Positions 30,381 to 43,975 of a stretch of DNA of 64,000 nt are shown piece after piece. This stretch comes from a virus. Within the stretch, counting starts at the first letter, position 1. Each line of letters starts with the position of its first letter. Below the pieces are notes generated by a model, which did not search any database, was not told the origin of the DNA, and saw only the letters and a list, made by a program, of their open reading frames with translations. The position numbers were made by a program, and so were the translations under genes. The stretch is taken from the IMG/VR virus record IMGVR_UViG_3300035689_000009, positions 1 to 64,000 of that record; one strand, given 5' to 3'.

Positions 30381-33300
30381 TCATGCATAGTACCTTGGAC
30401 ATTCCCATTTGTTACTAATCCGAGCTCTATTCATAAATTGCTCCATGTTGTCCTGATCTCCATCTACTGATATATTATAAGACATTCCTTGACCATTTTG
30501 TGAAATTGGCGCGTCTGAAAATCCCATTGGTGAACTTGGAATTCTCTCGTATGGATTACCACCCGGCAATAATGGTGGACCAGACATTGCTTCTTGAGTA
30601 TGTTCTTTTTTATTAATAGATCCAAAAATTGCAAGACCAGTGGCTATCGCTGCTACACCAGCTATCTTTCCTTTATTTTTTAATGCGCCTTCATATAATT
30701 CTCTCATCTGTGGTGACTTCATAAAGTCTTGTATTCTTGTATATTTTCCAGAAGCAGTAGCTCCCGCATCACCATAACTACTAGCAAGTGACGCACGGAG
30801 TGCGCTAGCTGCTTTATCATCGGCTTCACGCATAAATTTCTTCATCATGTTTTCTATTGCTTCATCAATTGTTCCCAGCGATCTTTCGGTTGCTTCACCC
30901 CTTAAACCAGGAGTAATTATTCCTTCTGCTATTTCTTCACCACCCTCTAGCATGGCATTAAATTGAGCATATGCGGGACGCTGCGTTTCCAGCACAGCAG
31001 AATATCTCCTTTTAATTGAACCTATTAATCTTACTCTATTTGAAATCTCTTGTGCAATTTCTTCTTCTGATTTACCAACAGCAGCGTTTCTTATTCTTTG
31101 ACCAATAATGCCACCTGTTGGATCTAAGTCTTCTCCATTAAAAGCAAGAAAATCTTCTAAGAATTCTAAATCTATTGAAGATTTAATCATGCCATCTAAA
31201 ACTTGCTGAACTTCTTCTGGGTTAACTAATTTAGGAACTCTTTCCAGCATATTAATCTCAGCATTTGTTGCTGAGATTCTATCTACTTTAAATAGTTTAG
31301 ATAAAAAGTCTTTATCCATTAAGTTAGATGGAACTGTTAAATCTAAATCAGCATTTTTGCTTGCAAGTGATTCTATTAAATTAACCATATCATCAGTTTG
31401 ATTTTTTGCAGAAAAGTTAGTTAACCTTAATTCATTATTAGTTCTAACAAAAGCAGATAATTCTTGAAGGGTAAATGGCTTCATTCCCGGTACTGCAATT
31501 TCAATTGCCTCAGCTGAGGCTAGTGCATTTTCAAATGCAAATCCCATTCTTCTACTAGTTTCTTCAATGATACTAGGATTTGAAATGCGTGTTGCGTTTT
31601 TCATTTCTTCTATCTGAAACAATAATTTATCCATAACATCTTCTACGGTATTAAATTTAGTTTCATCAGTTTGAAATCTTTGGATATGAGCAGTAAAAAA
31701 TTCTTGAAGAGTGGTTTTAGCTTCTTGTTGCGCAAAACTATCTGATGCTCTTAGTGTATTTATAATCGTTGTTCTTTTTTGTTCAAAAAGACGAGGTGAT
31801 TTACTCTCTAATAAATCAAATAATTCATCTTCGGTCATTAAATTTCTCTCAATTAATTTTGCTGCTACATCTTTTCTACTGCGAAGTGTGTAGCCATTAA
31901 ATTTCATGTCTTCAATATCCCTTAAAAGACTATCTTCAATCATTATGTCTTGCATTGTTTTTCCAACGAGTCCTTCGGGATCTCCCAAACGAGTTGTAAG
32001 AACTCCACTTAATTCATTCATCGCCTCATTTAATTGTTCCGTATTAAAGGCATCAGCGAGGGTTTTAAATGGCGCATACTGATTGTACTTTATGCTACCA
32101 AGCCTCTCTTGAGCTCTTAAGAGTTTAGCATTGACGCTTGTCATGATGTCATCTATGTTAGCTGTTCCAAAATTTTCTTTAGCTTCGCCCTGTAGGCCAA
32201 AAAGCTCAAGAAGTTTTAGCTTAACTTCTTCTCCAGTTACTTTTTTAACACCCTTTGATGCATTCACAGCCCTAGTAATATCATCTATCTTTTGTATGAT
32301 ACTACCTTTTGGTAAATCTACCCCAAGAGCTCCTGCTACTTCGTTTGCTCCTTTGACGATTGAATCTATTACCGTATTAACATCACCTTTGCCTGCAAGA
32401 TCTGTAATACCAGATAATTTTAAGTGTGTTGCAAAGTCGTCAAATCCAACCATTCCTATTCCGCTAAAATCTGCTTCGGGATACAACTCTTGTAAAGCTC
32501 TTATCATACCCATTTGTTTTGCAGTATTAGAAACAAGTGCTGTTCCTGTATTTTCTGTTGCTACGTTTATAAGACCAATTAATTCTTCGCTAAATTTATC
32601 ATTTCTTGAAAGTATTGCGTTTACAAGCTTAGAGTTGTCAGTAAAATCTGCAATATCCAATCCGGCTCTTCCTGCTATTGCATGTAAGTCAGTAGCGTTG
32701 TCTTCCGACATAAGGGAATACAATGCGTTTGATAATGCTCCTTGAGCAACTTCATCAGAGAAGCCAGCGTCTCTAGTGAGATTATATGCCATGAGCATAT
32801 CTTTATTTGTTGCGGCCAAATTTATTTTCATACTTGCGCCTACAGCTGAGTCAATTGCGCCTTCTGGATTTTGAACAAGAGATGTCATAGCTTCAATATT
32901 TGTAATTAATTTTTCTAATTCTATGTTTCCATTTGGTCCTTGTGCATAATCCTTTAGTCTACCTAGCGCTGCGAGTCTTTGTTCTTCTGAGGAAACTGCC
33001 CAACCAAGTCTATTGACATATTTGCCCAACTCTCCACGAGAAGCAGACATTGAAGCAACGTTAGCTCTTTGAAACATTGAATCTAAGGCAGTTTTAACTC
33101 CGCATTGTTACTTCTTCTAACCCATCTTGCACTGAGTTTTTATACAATCTTCCTGATACTCTAACAGCAAAATCCATAGGGGTCATTACCGTATCAGCTG
33201 ATCTACTAGACACATAATCAAAAGCTTCCTTGTAGGAACCTGCTCCCATTTGCGAATTGTACATTTTTTCAATTGAATTGATAAAAATTTTATCTTCAAC

Positions 33301-36300
33301 AGGGGAAGCTGAAGACTTTAAAATTTGAGTTAAACTACTTTGTCTATAACTTGCTATGAGTCCAGCATTTCCGGATTCTAATATTTCATCTGCATTTAAT
33401 GCTAACATTACTCCTTTGTCTGTCATAGCGGCTTTTTTGATTATTGCATCTGATGTTGCTCCAATATTAAAGTACTTACTCTTTACTGATTTAACTCCAC
33501 CTTCACCAGCACCCATATATTCCCTTGCGAAATCATCTACATTAACACTTGCTTGACCCGTAAATAGCTCGACTGAAGCTCCTTGCTCTCCATTCAAGTC
33601 AACCAACTTAAATATAGCTCTTTCTAAATCTTCTTGAGTTATATCTCCAGCGGATTGTTTAAATTTTTGAGCTACTTCTTTTGAGCCATGAGCTAGTGAG
33701 TTAAGATATTTAAATATTTTTTCTTCTTTACTTAATTGCTCCATACCTAAAGCTGACGGTTGACCACTTAAATCGGAAGAAAGATCAAGAACAAATCCAG
33801 TTCTATTATTTATCATGTCAGATACCGAATTTGAAACTCTTCTAAACTTTTCTCCCATTTGAGTTTCATCGCCAAACATTCTCATTATAGTGTCTTCATC
33901 TAGATGAGGTGCCATAAGCGCAAATTCTTGAGGACCAGTTGGTTGACGCCAAGCAAATGATGCAAGTTTTCTTACACCTTCACTATTTTTAATTGATTGT
34001 AAATTAGTTATCCATTTATCGTCTAAGTCGAATCCACCACCAGCTTCATATAAACCTAAACTCGAAGAGGCGATATCTGGAACTAACATCTTATGTCCAA
34101 CGTGTCTAAATTTAAATAAAGATAAATTATATGATTCATCTCCAAATTTAGTTGTAAATCTACTAAACGTGGTGTCATCTGTAACTCCAAGAACTTTACT
34201 GCCAACACCTCTTGATATTCTTCCTTCGGTATCTATAGCTTGTCTTTGCGCGTAAGGCATTGCGTAATTAAATATTGGCATGTCTTGAACTTTTCCGCCA
34301 ACAAATCTCTTATATGTTTTTCCATCTCTAAATGCTTCTCTTTGAGCTTGATTTAATAACTGATTAGCTATCTCTGGTATTTCGTTTACTCTTACTTGCC
34401 CAGATGACAAAACTTGTTGTAGATTTTTTGCATTTGTTCTAATTCTAACTGCGTTTTCTCTACTACCAAATCTTTCAACTAGCGTTTCTGTATCCATACC
34501 CTCTACATCAAGAGTTGCGTCGTTTAGTATTGACCTTCTTAATCTTTCACTTACAATTCCATCAGAAATGTTTTTTATTTCTCCTTCGAGAATTTGAGCG
34601 CTTTCACCAACTTGCCTAGCAAAGTCTTCACCATATTGCTCCCTGTGGAATAACATAGCTTGTGGTTCACTATAAACCATGTCCCTGCCATGCCCTTTAT
34701 TTATTTGCATAGTGATTTGCTGGCCAACATGTGGGCCCAATTCCCCACTGCCAGGCGCTGCTAATCTGGCAAAACTAATTTCTTTCTTAAGAAGCTCAGT
34801 TGAGCCAGCGCCCATGTAGCCAAGGTTAGCTAAACGATCTTCCATCTCTCCTTGTATTAAGTCAAAAACAGATTTACCCTGACCCCTTCCTATGAACATT
34901 CTAGCTGTATCGTGTTTAAACTCTCTTAAAGCTAATTTTCCTCCTTTTAAAAAACTATCAGAATCAGTTACGATTCTGTCTAGTTCAGATCTAAAAGTTT
35001 GAATTTTTCCAGTAAGATGAATCGCTTCATCGCTACCTTCCGCATAAGTATTAGCACTAAGTATTGCTTCAGCTTCTTTTATGGAAGACCTTAGACTATT
35101 TGCATGTTGCTTCATGGGTACACCGGTAATAAATCCAGAACCGTCATCTATCTTTTTCATTTCACCTAGAGCGTTTACGTATCTTTGATACTTTCCTTTA
35201 AGTTCAGCAGGGACGCCTTCTCCATCAGCCGCTTTTTCTATTCTTGATATAATGTCATCTAAAGAAATTTTTTGATTTTTTTTATCTGCAATACTTTCTC
35301 TAAACTGTGATTGTATAACACCTGCAAATTGATTAAACTCATCTTCTCCAGCTAAACCTTGTAGTTCTAAAGCTGAACGAAAATACTGCTGAGCTGATTG
35401 CGCTGTTTCTCCCTCCATGGCAATGCCGGTTCCAAGTCTTTCCCTGAGAATACCTAATCTTCCCTGTTTAGTAAGTGAAGCGTCTCCCAACAATGTATTG
35501 GTGTAGCTTTCTTCTAAGCCAAAAGCTTTTAATGTTGTTTCTAAAGCTGGATCAAAAAATAAATATGAATCTTCAAGAGTTTTTGGAGCTACACTTCTAA
35601 ACTGACTATCTACTCTTTTAGATAAATGACTAACAATATCACCAACTCCTTCTTGATCGATAACCATATTTCTTTCTACTAAACTTTGCCATTTCCTTTT
35701 ACCAGATTTGCCAAGTTGATTACCTAATATTTGTTCCGAGTTTTTTCCAAGATTCATAGATCCATCAGCATCTAATGGGTCTATAAGTTTTGCTAATCTA
35801 TCTATATTAAAATCTTGAACATCTAATGTATTGAATAAAGAAACTGTTTCTTCACCACTTAAGTACTTATATCCTTCATCTGTTTGATATCTTAACCTTA
35901 AAAGAATAGAAGAACCATCTCTCGATGCCAAGTATCCTGGTGGTAAAATGTCTCCTTTTGCTAATCGTTTCTCTACACCACCACCAGCCATAATATCTAA
36001 ATCTGGAAAACTTACTAGATCGTCATACAGTTGAGACATTTGACTTACTGTTTCGCCTGTAGTGTCTGAATATCCAATTCTTACTAATTCAATATTTTTT
36101 CCTTCAAGACTACTTAACACTGCGTGTCTTGACTTAAATGCTTTTGCTTCTGGATTATCTAATCTTAAATATTCATTAATGTTATATGTTAAATCAGAAA
36201 GGGGTCCAAAGCCAGAAGGGTCTGGAGATAAAACTCCTCTTGTTCCAGTAAATACGTTTACTTCAGAAATACCAAGTCTAGCTGTATCATTTATTGCTTC

Positions 36301-36474
36301 CTGTAAAGTCTTATAACGCGTTGAAGTTGCGGTGTTAATTAGGTCATTAGTAGCTTCATCAAATCTTACTAAACCTCTTGCATAGATGTCCTGTTTTTCT
36401 ATAACAGATCTAGGTATTTTGCTTATTTCTCGACCAAGACCTGGAGCTAACGTTGAAGGGTTTATGTCTGCCAT
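30381..36474 (-). CDS. Giant tape-measure-region protein (2030 aa), +1 frameshift at CGG 33100
   Basis: Two neighbouring reading frames are one gene. The first starts ATG 36474 (MADINPSTLAPGLGREISKI) and gives 1124 residues to ...EEVTM, then CGG and, one codon later, TAA. The +1 frame from GGA reads GVKTALDSMFQRANVASM... to 30381, adding 906 residues. The ATG at 33077, which would be called a separate start, has no Shine-Dalgarno. The protein is Ala/Leu/Glu-rich and mostly helical, and has an Ala/Gly/Ile-rich hydrophobic segment (GKIAGVAAIATGLAIFG) near its C terminus. It follows the tape-measure candidate and precedes the hub gene. It may be a second tape-measure or inner-tail protein; no named domain. 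Confidence 0.85.
33100..33102 (-). other. +1 recoding site 4 (ATG CGG A)
   Basis: Tightly bounded: a TAA in the +1 frame ends four codons before, and the zero frame stops one codon after CGG. In this short window CGG is the only place common to the other sites. It links residues 1-1124 with a 906-residue continuation, so it is the largest join in the window. Confidence 0.92.
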
Positions 36475-36478
36475 TTTA

Positions 36479-39400
36479 TTATCCTCTTATTCCAGCCATA
36501 ATATTTACTGAACCTGGATTTGAATTGTTCATTACTGGAGATATGTTTCCATTTATTCCCATGTCAAACATAAGTCTTTGTAATTTAGACCTAACATCTT
36601 CTGGAGAAGAACCCCCCTGCCCAAACATGGGATAACTAGGGTTAACTAAGTTTGCTTCTTTTACTTGCTGTGGGAAGTAACCCATTTGTGACATTTCAAG
36701 ACCCATTGATTGACCCATTTTTATTTTTACATGTTCCATATTTGTATTTGGATGCCATACTTCAGAACCAGCAGCAGGTAGTTCATGTCTAGTAAAATAA
36801 TTTACTAAATCCGGTTTTCTCTCTACTGGCATTCCCCAAGCAGCTTCGTATATTCTTCTTTCTAATCTTCCAGCAGTAGATAATATCTTACTTCTCTCAC
36901 CCTTAGGTGCCTCAAGCATTGCTCTAAAGTGTTCTCTTTTTCTTTTTGGTATTGCTGCTGCAAGTTGGTCTATCGATTTCGTATTAAGATCTGCGCCATA
37001 CATTGTTTTTTTACTAGCTAACATAAATTGTTTAGCTGATTCTATATCTCCAACTTTTTCTGCTCTGGCTGCAGCTGTTCTATTTTTTACATAACTTAAT
37101 ATATCAACATATTCTTCAAGTGCTAATTCTTTTTTTCTATTTATTGGAATATATCTAGTCTCTTTCATTTTCTGAAGAGCTGAATAACCACCAACTGTTA
37201 CAGCTCCTACAGTTGCAAGAGCTGTTTGCATTCTTTTAGTTTTACCAAAAGAACCAAATGCAACTGCTCCTATTCCCGCCGCTAAGAGAGGGTTTCTTTG
37301 AGTTCCTTTATAATAGATTGGTTTAATAAAGCTTTCAACTGGATTTTGCCATTCAGGAAATGTTGAACCATAAACATTTCTTCTTTCCCAATCTTCAGTT
37401 GCTGTTTTCTTTCCAGTAAATTTGTTGTTAATAAAGTTGTCTGTGTGTAGTACAGATTCTTTTATTGTTCGTATTGGGTTAGTTATTTTTTCAACTGTAG
37501 AATAATCCGTATAAGGAGTAAAATCAGTTTTACTTTGTGCTATAGCATTTTGCTGAGCTCTTATTTGTCCAACTTTAATTCTTTCATCTTCACCTAATCC
37601 CATTTTATCTATTCTTGAATTTAAAGCTCTAAACTCTTTAGAGTATGGAGCTACGTCAGCAAGAATGTCAAGTTGGTTTACTGCTCCGTATCTTCCATTG
37701 GAATCAGAATAAACTCTATTAAATCTTTCGTAACCCACACCTGGCAATCTTAATTCACCTTCTTTTACCTTAGTGAATGGATCACCTGTAGTAAAGTCAA
37801 TAAAGTTACTACTGTTAGGAAGGAATGGATACTGCTTACCCATTGTATTCTTAATAGGGTTAATGAAATTAACATTAGTTCTTTCCTTTGGAATAAATCT
37901 TCTGACTATTTCAGAAGCTTCAATATTTCCAAGAGCACCATCAGATTGAAGAGGTACGTCTCCTAATCCACCTAAGTTTAAATCCCAAAAAGCTCTAGTA
38001 GTGCCATATGCTTTTGATGCTGATTGTAAAACTGATTTGTCTGGTTCAAAGTCATAGGAACCAAAGCCAAGAGCAGATCTTATATTGCCACCAGCAAAAC
38101 CATATATACCAAATGTTTCCTGCAACCTGTAACCAAGTTCTCCAGATTGGAATTCGTTGCTACCTGATCTTATTGGCAAGCCTGCTGCAACAATTTTTGA
38201 TGGCATAATTCCAGGTCCTGTTGGTGGACCAAATTGAACTGGTTGAACCTGAGATGAAACAGGAACTCTTTGATATGCTGCTGCTGCTAAAGCGTCGTTT
38301 TGCGCTCCAGACTGACCACGAACCAACTGTCTTGCGGTATTTAATGGTCCGCTGCTGTTAGCTAGCATTTGATTTGAACGAGAAATATTATAAGATCCAG
38401 CTATACCTCCAATTGGAGATGAGGCTGCTGCACCAGCGTAGTCTGACAGTGGAGATATAAACCTAAGCGGTTTTCCGCCATAAGCGGCTGGACGAGCTGC
38501 TGGGTAGCTAACAGCTGGATCCCTTTGCTCTACGTATCCAACGTTGCCAGGAGCCTCCTGAGGCATGTAGGCACCGCTGGCGCCAACTGGAACGTAGCTA
38601 GATAATGCTCTGTCTAGTTCCTGTTTATGCATTACCTTTTGAGGCTTTAGGATTCTTCCTATAGTTGCATTTAATACTGGTACTGCTGCACCAAACGGTC
38701 CAGAAAAGTATTCTCCAGTTACAGGATACGGTCTATCTTGATAGTGTTTTTTTTCAAACTTATAAGGGTCTAATGGTCTTAGTGGAGAAAAGTCATTGTA
38801 ATATAACATCTTTTCCATTGGACTGCCATAAGTGTCTGATGTAAACATCGCTCCACCTTGTAGTCTTCTATACCAAGATGGTCTGTAATATTCTATCTTT
38901 CCACCACTAAATTTTGTATTACCTAGAGGCCAGTATCTTCCCTTTTTAATTGGCACTTCGCCAGTTAATAACTGCTGTCTTTTTTGTCCGTAACCCATTC
39001 CGCCAGGTACAACACCAGATATTGCTGCTTGGGCTTCAACTCCAACTCTAGCTACTGCACCAAGTGCAAATGGAGAATATACTCTTTCTCCTCTTTCGTC
39101 TTTTCCTTGGGTATATCCGCCTACGGTTCTATCGACAGCTAATGCAGTTGTACCTATGGCAACTGCTGGCAGTACTCTTTCTGCATTCATTCCCCTGAAA
39201 TACATATCAAGAGGACCGTGGAAATTATCTGGATCTAGACTAGAACCAACAGTTCCAAAGTATCTATTTAATCTATTGAAACCATGAGATATTGGAACAG
39301 ATGCTAAAGAAAAACCTTCTTCATTTCCATATGTTTTTATTCCAGCAGCGCTGAGTAATGCTGCTTTTGGATTCCTCTTAAGAGCTGTGCCAAAAGTTGG

Positions 39401-42400
39401 AACAAATGCGTATGTCTCTGGACCGGATTGTCCGGATAAAGGACTTGCAGATGGTTTCTCTACATATCTTCCCATTCCCAAATTTTTCTTAAACACAGCA
39501 AATGGTTTATTTATACCCATTTGAGAAACCATTGAAGATTGACCAGTTGTAACTATGTTACCTTCAATATGTGGATCTAATAAGCCTTTTAGAGATTGAT
39601 CGCTTAATAATTTTCGCGTTTCTTGGAATCTTCTTAAAGGGTTTTGTAAGACTCCTGTTAAATTTTCTTCTACTCCAGACAACCCGGTTCCAGGATTGAA
39701 CTTATATGTTTCGAATGCTGTTAAGTTAAATATTGTAGATAATGCAGAAGCTTGGGCTTCTGCTTTTTGTGCAGATGATATAATCCCTCTTGCAGTTAAA
39801 TCATCTATAGCAGAACTAACATTTTGCATTACCGTCATTGGATCGCCGGTTAGTATTGCTTTTCTTTCTAGAAGAAATCTGAATACTTCTGACGACATTT
39901 CATCGCCTTTAGTTACAATGCTAGATGATTTTTCAAACATCTTTGATTGTTGCGAGAAATCATCTATGTCTGCAAAAGATTTAATTCTAGCAAAAGCCTT
40001 ACTTACATCCTGATATCTTTTTAAATCATTTTCATTTCCTGGAACCATTGATTTTCTTTGAGATTCTAAGAGATTTGCTAAGGCTTCTGATACCCTGCTT
40101 GCTTGAGCTGGAGTTGATATTCCGGTAATATCATCAACGCCAAGACCTCCAAGTTCGTCAGGCCCAAACGAACCAAGCACTTTTCTTTGAACTGATTTAT
40201 TAGTTCCATAGCTTAATTGTCTGTTTGCAAATCTAGTAAATGCTTCCATTAACTGAGAATGTGATGCTACTTGTGCTCCTGAGTCAACATCAAGTAAATT
40301 ATATTTAGCAATTTCTCCAACATCGTCTAATTCAGTGCGTAATTGTAAATTCTTTTTTCTTCCAAACCCACCAACTGAAAATGTTTCATCGATCTCACCA
40401 GATATGAGTTTAGCCATTACGGCATCGTTTTCTATATCGGCCTGTCTGTTAACTAATCTTCCAAAAAATCTAAATAAAGAGTTTGGTTGATCATCTGCGT
40501 AATCTAAACGTTCTTTAACTTTTCCTATTAAACTTGTTGCTGTGCGAGTTTGTTGCGTTCTTTTTCCAGCAGCTAGTTCTGCGGTGCTCGTAAACATTGA
40601 CGAAACTGATGTTGGGATTGGTCTATATGTTCCTTCTAAAGCTGTAGCTGCACCAGCAGCGTGTTCGTATAATCTTCCTTTTGTTCCTAGGAATCCACCT
40701 GTACTGTGCCATGTATAAAAATCTGCTTTAGATCCTTTAACAAATGGTTGGCTTGCTGCTCCTGAAGTTACTTGATATCTTCCAGCTTTTGCCATTCCAG
40801 CAAAGTCTTTATAGCCCAACATTTGCATTGGGTTAATCCCAATAATTGGAACCTTTGTTTCAGTAGCTAATGCTTCTGTTACTTTTCTAAGTCCAGATCT
40901 AATTGGATTAAAGTTTACTACATCTCCACTACTGGACTGATAATATCCTTTAACATTACTCAATGTAGTTTGAGTAGAAGATGTTTTAATTCTATTTAAT
41001 ATACCTAGCTCAGCACTGCTGTCCCCACTTAGTATATTTTTAGTTAGCGATTTTTGGAGTGGACCTTCTGCTATTTGATCTGTAATTGTTTTATAAGATA
41101 GGTTTTCTCTTTCTAGAAAATCGTCTACAGTAAGACCTTTTAATCCAAAAATTCCTGCTAATCCAGATGTTGGACCGGCAACCATTTCCTTATTATTCAT
41201 TAAGTAGCCTCTAAGTTGAGAGGCGTTTCTCATATCTATTCCACGAGCACCTAATGCTTTAGCTAATTGACTTGGATCTCCCAATGTTGATTCATCTAAT
41301 CCAAATACTTTTCCAGCTCTTTTAGCCATTTCAAGTCTAGCTTGAGATGCCTGAATTGAATCCCCAGCTGAATCAAGGAAGTTTAATCTATTTAATTTTT
41401 GCGGTTTTAATACCGAAGAAAAAACTTCTTTTTCAAAAATTTCTCTAGCTGAACTATGAGCTGCAGATACATTTATGCCAACATTTAAATTACTTCTCAT
41501 AGACTCTCTATATAGAGATTGATCTACTGCACTTACTGCTCTTTTAAGTTTGTCTGCATCAAAAGTATCTGGTATTGGATTATTCTTTCCATATTTTCCA
41601 GAATTAAATCTAGCTATTATTTGACCAAAAAAATCTTCTCCAACAATATCTTCATTGCCCATTTTCAATCGTTCAGTTGGGCTGATTATTTCTTTTACAA
41701 ATCCATCATCACCTGTAGAAATTTTTCTATAGATATCATCACTAACAGAAAGATTTTGACTAAATTTTTTGGCAACTGATTCACTTAGCCCATCGTCTAT
41801 TAATCGCTGCTCTAATCTACTCTTATAGGCACCTTGCCTTAGCATCTTTATGAAATCAGTTGATGCTCCTTTTCCACCAGTTTTAGTTTCAAATTCTCTT
41901 AAAAGACTAAATACATCTGATGATCTTTTTCTTTGTATGTTCAGTACTGATTCACCAAGTGAGGTGTTAATTAATTGGGCGCCTTCTGTAGTTGCCTTAT
42001 CGGCTCCAAGAATTTTTCCAAAACCTTCTTGTATTTTATTCCAATTTGTTCCAGGCTTATCTAGGAATGACTGAGCAAACGAAAGTTTTTGGTATTCTTC
42101 ATGTGCTGATTTAGCGCCTTGTCTGACAGCTTTGTAACCAGGAATTAGATCCAACATTGAATCTATTTTTGTTCCTTGTACAGTACCTACTCTATTACTT
42201 GTTGTGATCTTATTTATTGCTGCTTTATCACCCTTGTATATATCTTTAGCTAAATTTTGTATTACTTGTTTCCTAGAAGGCTTTGATAGACCAGGTGCTG
42301 GAGTAGAACCATGTCTTTGCGAATACAGAGCTGCAACTGGGTTTTTGTGAACATCTGTCATTGCAACAAATGCACTTGCTAAAGCTCCGGATGATCTTTC

Positions 42401-43319
42401 TGAGAACTTAATTGATTTATCTAATACGCTAAATAAATCGTGACCAACACCTTCAAGCATTCCTTTAAGGTTTAACGACTTTTCATAAATAGCGTGTTTT
42501 GCTGTACCAGCGCTTAAGTTTGAAAAACCCGTAGCGTTTGTCGCCATGAGTCTTTCTTGTGCTGTTCTATAAAAATTTAATGAGCTTTCTTTTGCTGCAC
42601 CAGCTGCAGCTGTTGGTAGCATGAATCCACCCATTTGGAATAGTGTTGTTTTAGCTAAATCCTTAGCTATATCTACACCTCTAGATGGATCATACCATTT
42701 CTTTTTTGGTCCAAGATCTTCTTCACCGGTACCGAACAGTGGTTTAGTTATATACTTATCTGCAGCATAAAAAGCAGGTACTTCATATGGTAGTCTTCTA
42801 GCTTGACGAACTAGCCTCTGTTGGAGCTCATCTCTATAATGCCATGTTGCAGTTGATGAAGCGCCTCTTCCTTCTGCTCTAAATGCATAACCTGCATTAA
42901 CAACGCTCTTATGTCCTTCGTAACCTGTTTGAAGTTTTCCAGCGGAATCAAAAACTAATTTTGTTTTTCCCTCTTCTAAACGAGTTACTCCCTCAAGTTC
43001 ATCGAGTATACTTCTTGCTTTTAGTAAACCATAGTTAGCTCTAGATATAAAGCTACCTTCGGCAGATGTTGCTGCTCTTTCAGTAAGGGCTTTTCCGTAT
43101 TTTTAAGCCACCACCTCTTACGAACTTTCCAGCAACTGTAGCTGCAACGCCAGTAGCGATCATGGCCGTAGCCATCTTTACTAGTGGTCTACCTTCTAAG
43201 GCTCTGTTGACATATCCAGAATCTGGGGATGGACCGTTCTGAGTATCGTCTCCGGTGGTGAATTCCCTAGAAGTTACGCCAAATCCAATATTATGGATTG
43301 GTCCTTTATCTCTCTGCAT
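36479..43319 (-). CDS. Probable tail tape measure protein (2279 aa), +1 frameshift at CGG 43095
   Basis: ATG 43319 gives 74 residues to ...VRGGGLKI, then CGG; the +1 frame from GGA reads GKALTERAATSAEG... through 36479. The later ATG 42634 is internal: about 150 in-frame residues with good protein composition precede it. A hydrophobic segment (MATAMIATGVAATVAG) lies at about residues 49-64. The long Ser/Ala/Lys/Leu helical body, and a place immediately after the two genes in the tail-chaperone position, fit a tape measure that sets tail length and is injected first. If a tape measure, the length would imply a very long tail; a helix of this size at 0.15 nm per residue is about 340 nm. The family is not confirmed. 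Confidence 0.8.
43095..43097 (-). other. +1 recoding site 5 (ATA CGG A)
   Basis: CGG after 74 codons. A TAA in the +1 frame lies three codons upstream, and the zero frame meets TGA four codons after CGG. The join reads ...GGGLKI-GKALTERAATSAEG.... A run of five A just before CGG could tempt one to call a homopolymer error, but the CGG association at the other sites argues against it. Confidence 0.9.
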
Positions 43320-43340
43320 TCTTCACCCCCCCCTCTTGTA

Positions 43341-43974
43341 TTATCTGCTCATACCCCATAGTTTTTGAGCAATGGGGTCACTATATGTTGCAGATCCTTC
43401 AACCTTAGATGCATTGTGTCTAGCTGCTGATAGATTCTCTTTTTCTCTTTCTTCCTGAGGATCTATCAGGGATAGAGATACATTAGTGGATTCTATTCCA
43501 GCAATTGCTTGCTGAACTTCAATTATTTTTTCTGCCAATGCAACTCTTTCCGCTAGCTTTGAATAGGTTAGCGAATCTAGAAATTCTGGAGTATCTGTAT
43601 GTATAGTAGCTAGAACAAAGGCTTTCATTAAGCCTCTAACATGATTAGCTATTACTCTTTTTTCTTCTAAAATTCGCTTAGCTGTGCGTGCTGATGCGAA
43701 GCCAGAGAACTCAATTATCTGCTCAGCTAAAGAACTTATGGCTCCAGGTGGAAATTTATTTAAATCAAAATCTTCAGGATAAACTACGGATGCCCTAATA
43801 ATTTCATCTTCTGCGTCGGCGGAAGAATTACCTTCGGTACTTTTATATGCCGCAACTTTGTCAAATTCAGAAAAAGTTAATTCTTTAAATACTATTTCAG
43901 ATCCGTTTTATTTCAGTCTGAAATATTGAACCATGTTTTTTCTTTAGCTCAAAAAGAATTCCTGCATCTAACAT
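43341..43974 (-). CDS. Second tail-chaperone-position protein (210 aa), +1 frameshift at CGG 43903
   Basis: ATG 43974 follows the stop of the preceding gene by one base (TAAGATG). 23 residues (MLDAGILFELKKKHGSIFQT, EIK) precede CGG, then the +1 frame continues GSEIVFKELTFSEFDKVAAY... to 43341. The C terminus AQKLWGMSR resembles the ending of gpT-type tail chaperones. It lies between the tube genes and the tape-measure gene, where tail assembly chaperones are usually found. Those chaperones commonly use a -1 slip; here the shift is +1 and inside the second gene. Role is by position; confidence in the joined gene is high. Confidence 0.87.
43903..43905 (-). other. +1 recoding site 6 (AAA CGG A)
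   Basis: The clearest bounding of all. In the +1 frame a TAA ends one codon before (TAA AAC GGA), and in the zero frame TGA comes two codons on (CGG ATC TGA). Only a shift at or next to CGG can join the two frames, which both have good coding composition. Confidence 0.93.
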
Positions 43975-43975
43975 C

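Noticed and set aside
30381-33077. Separate gene starting at ATG 33077
   Set aside because: No Shine-Dalgarno, and the frame is open and protein-like right back to CGG at 33100, where the upstream gene ends one codon later.
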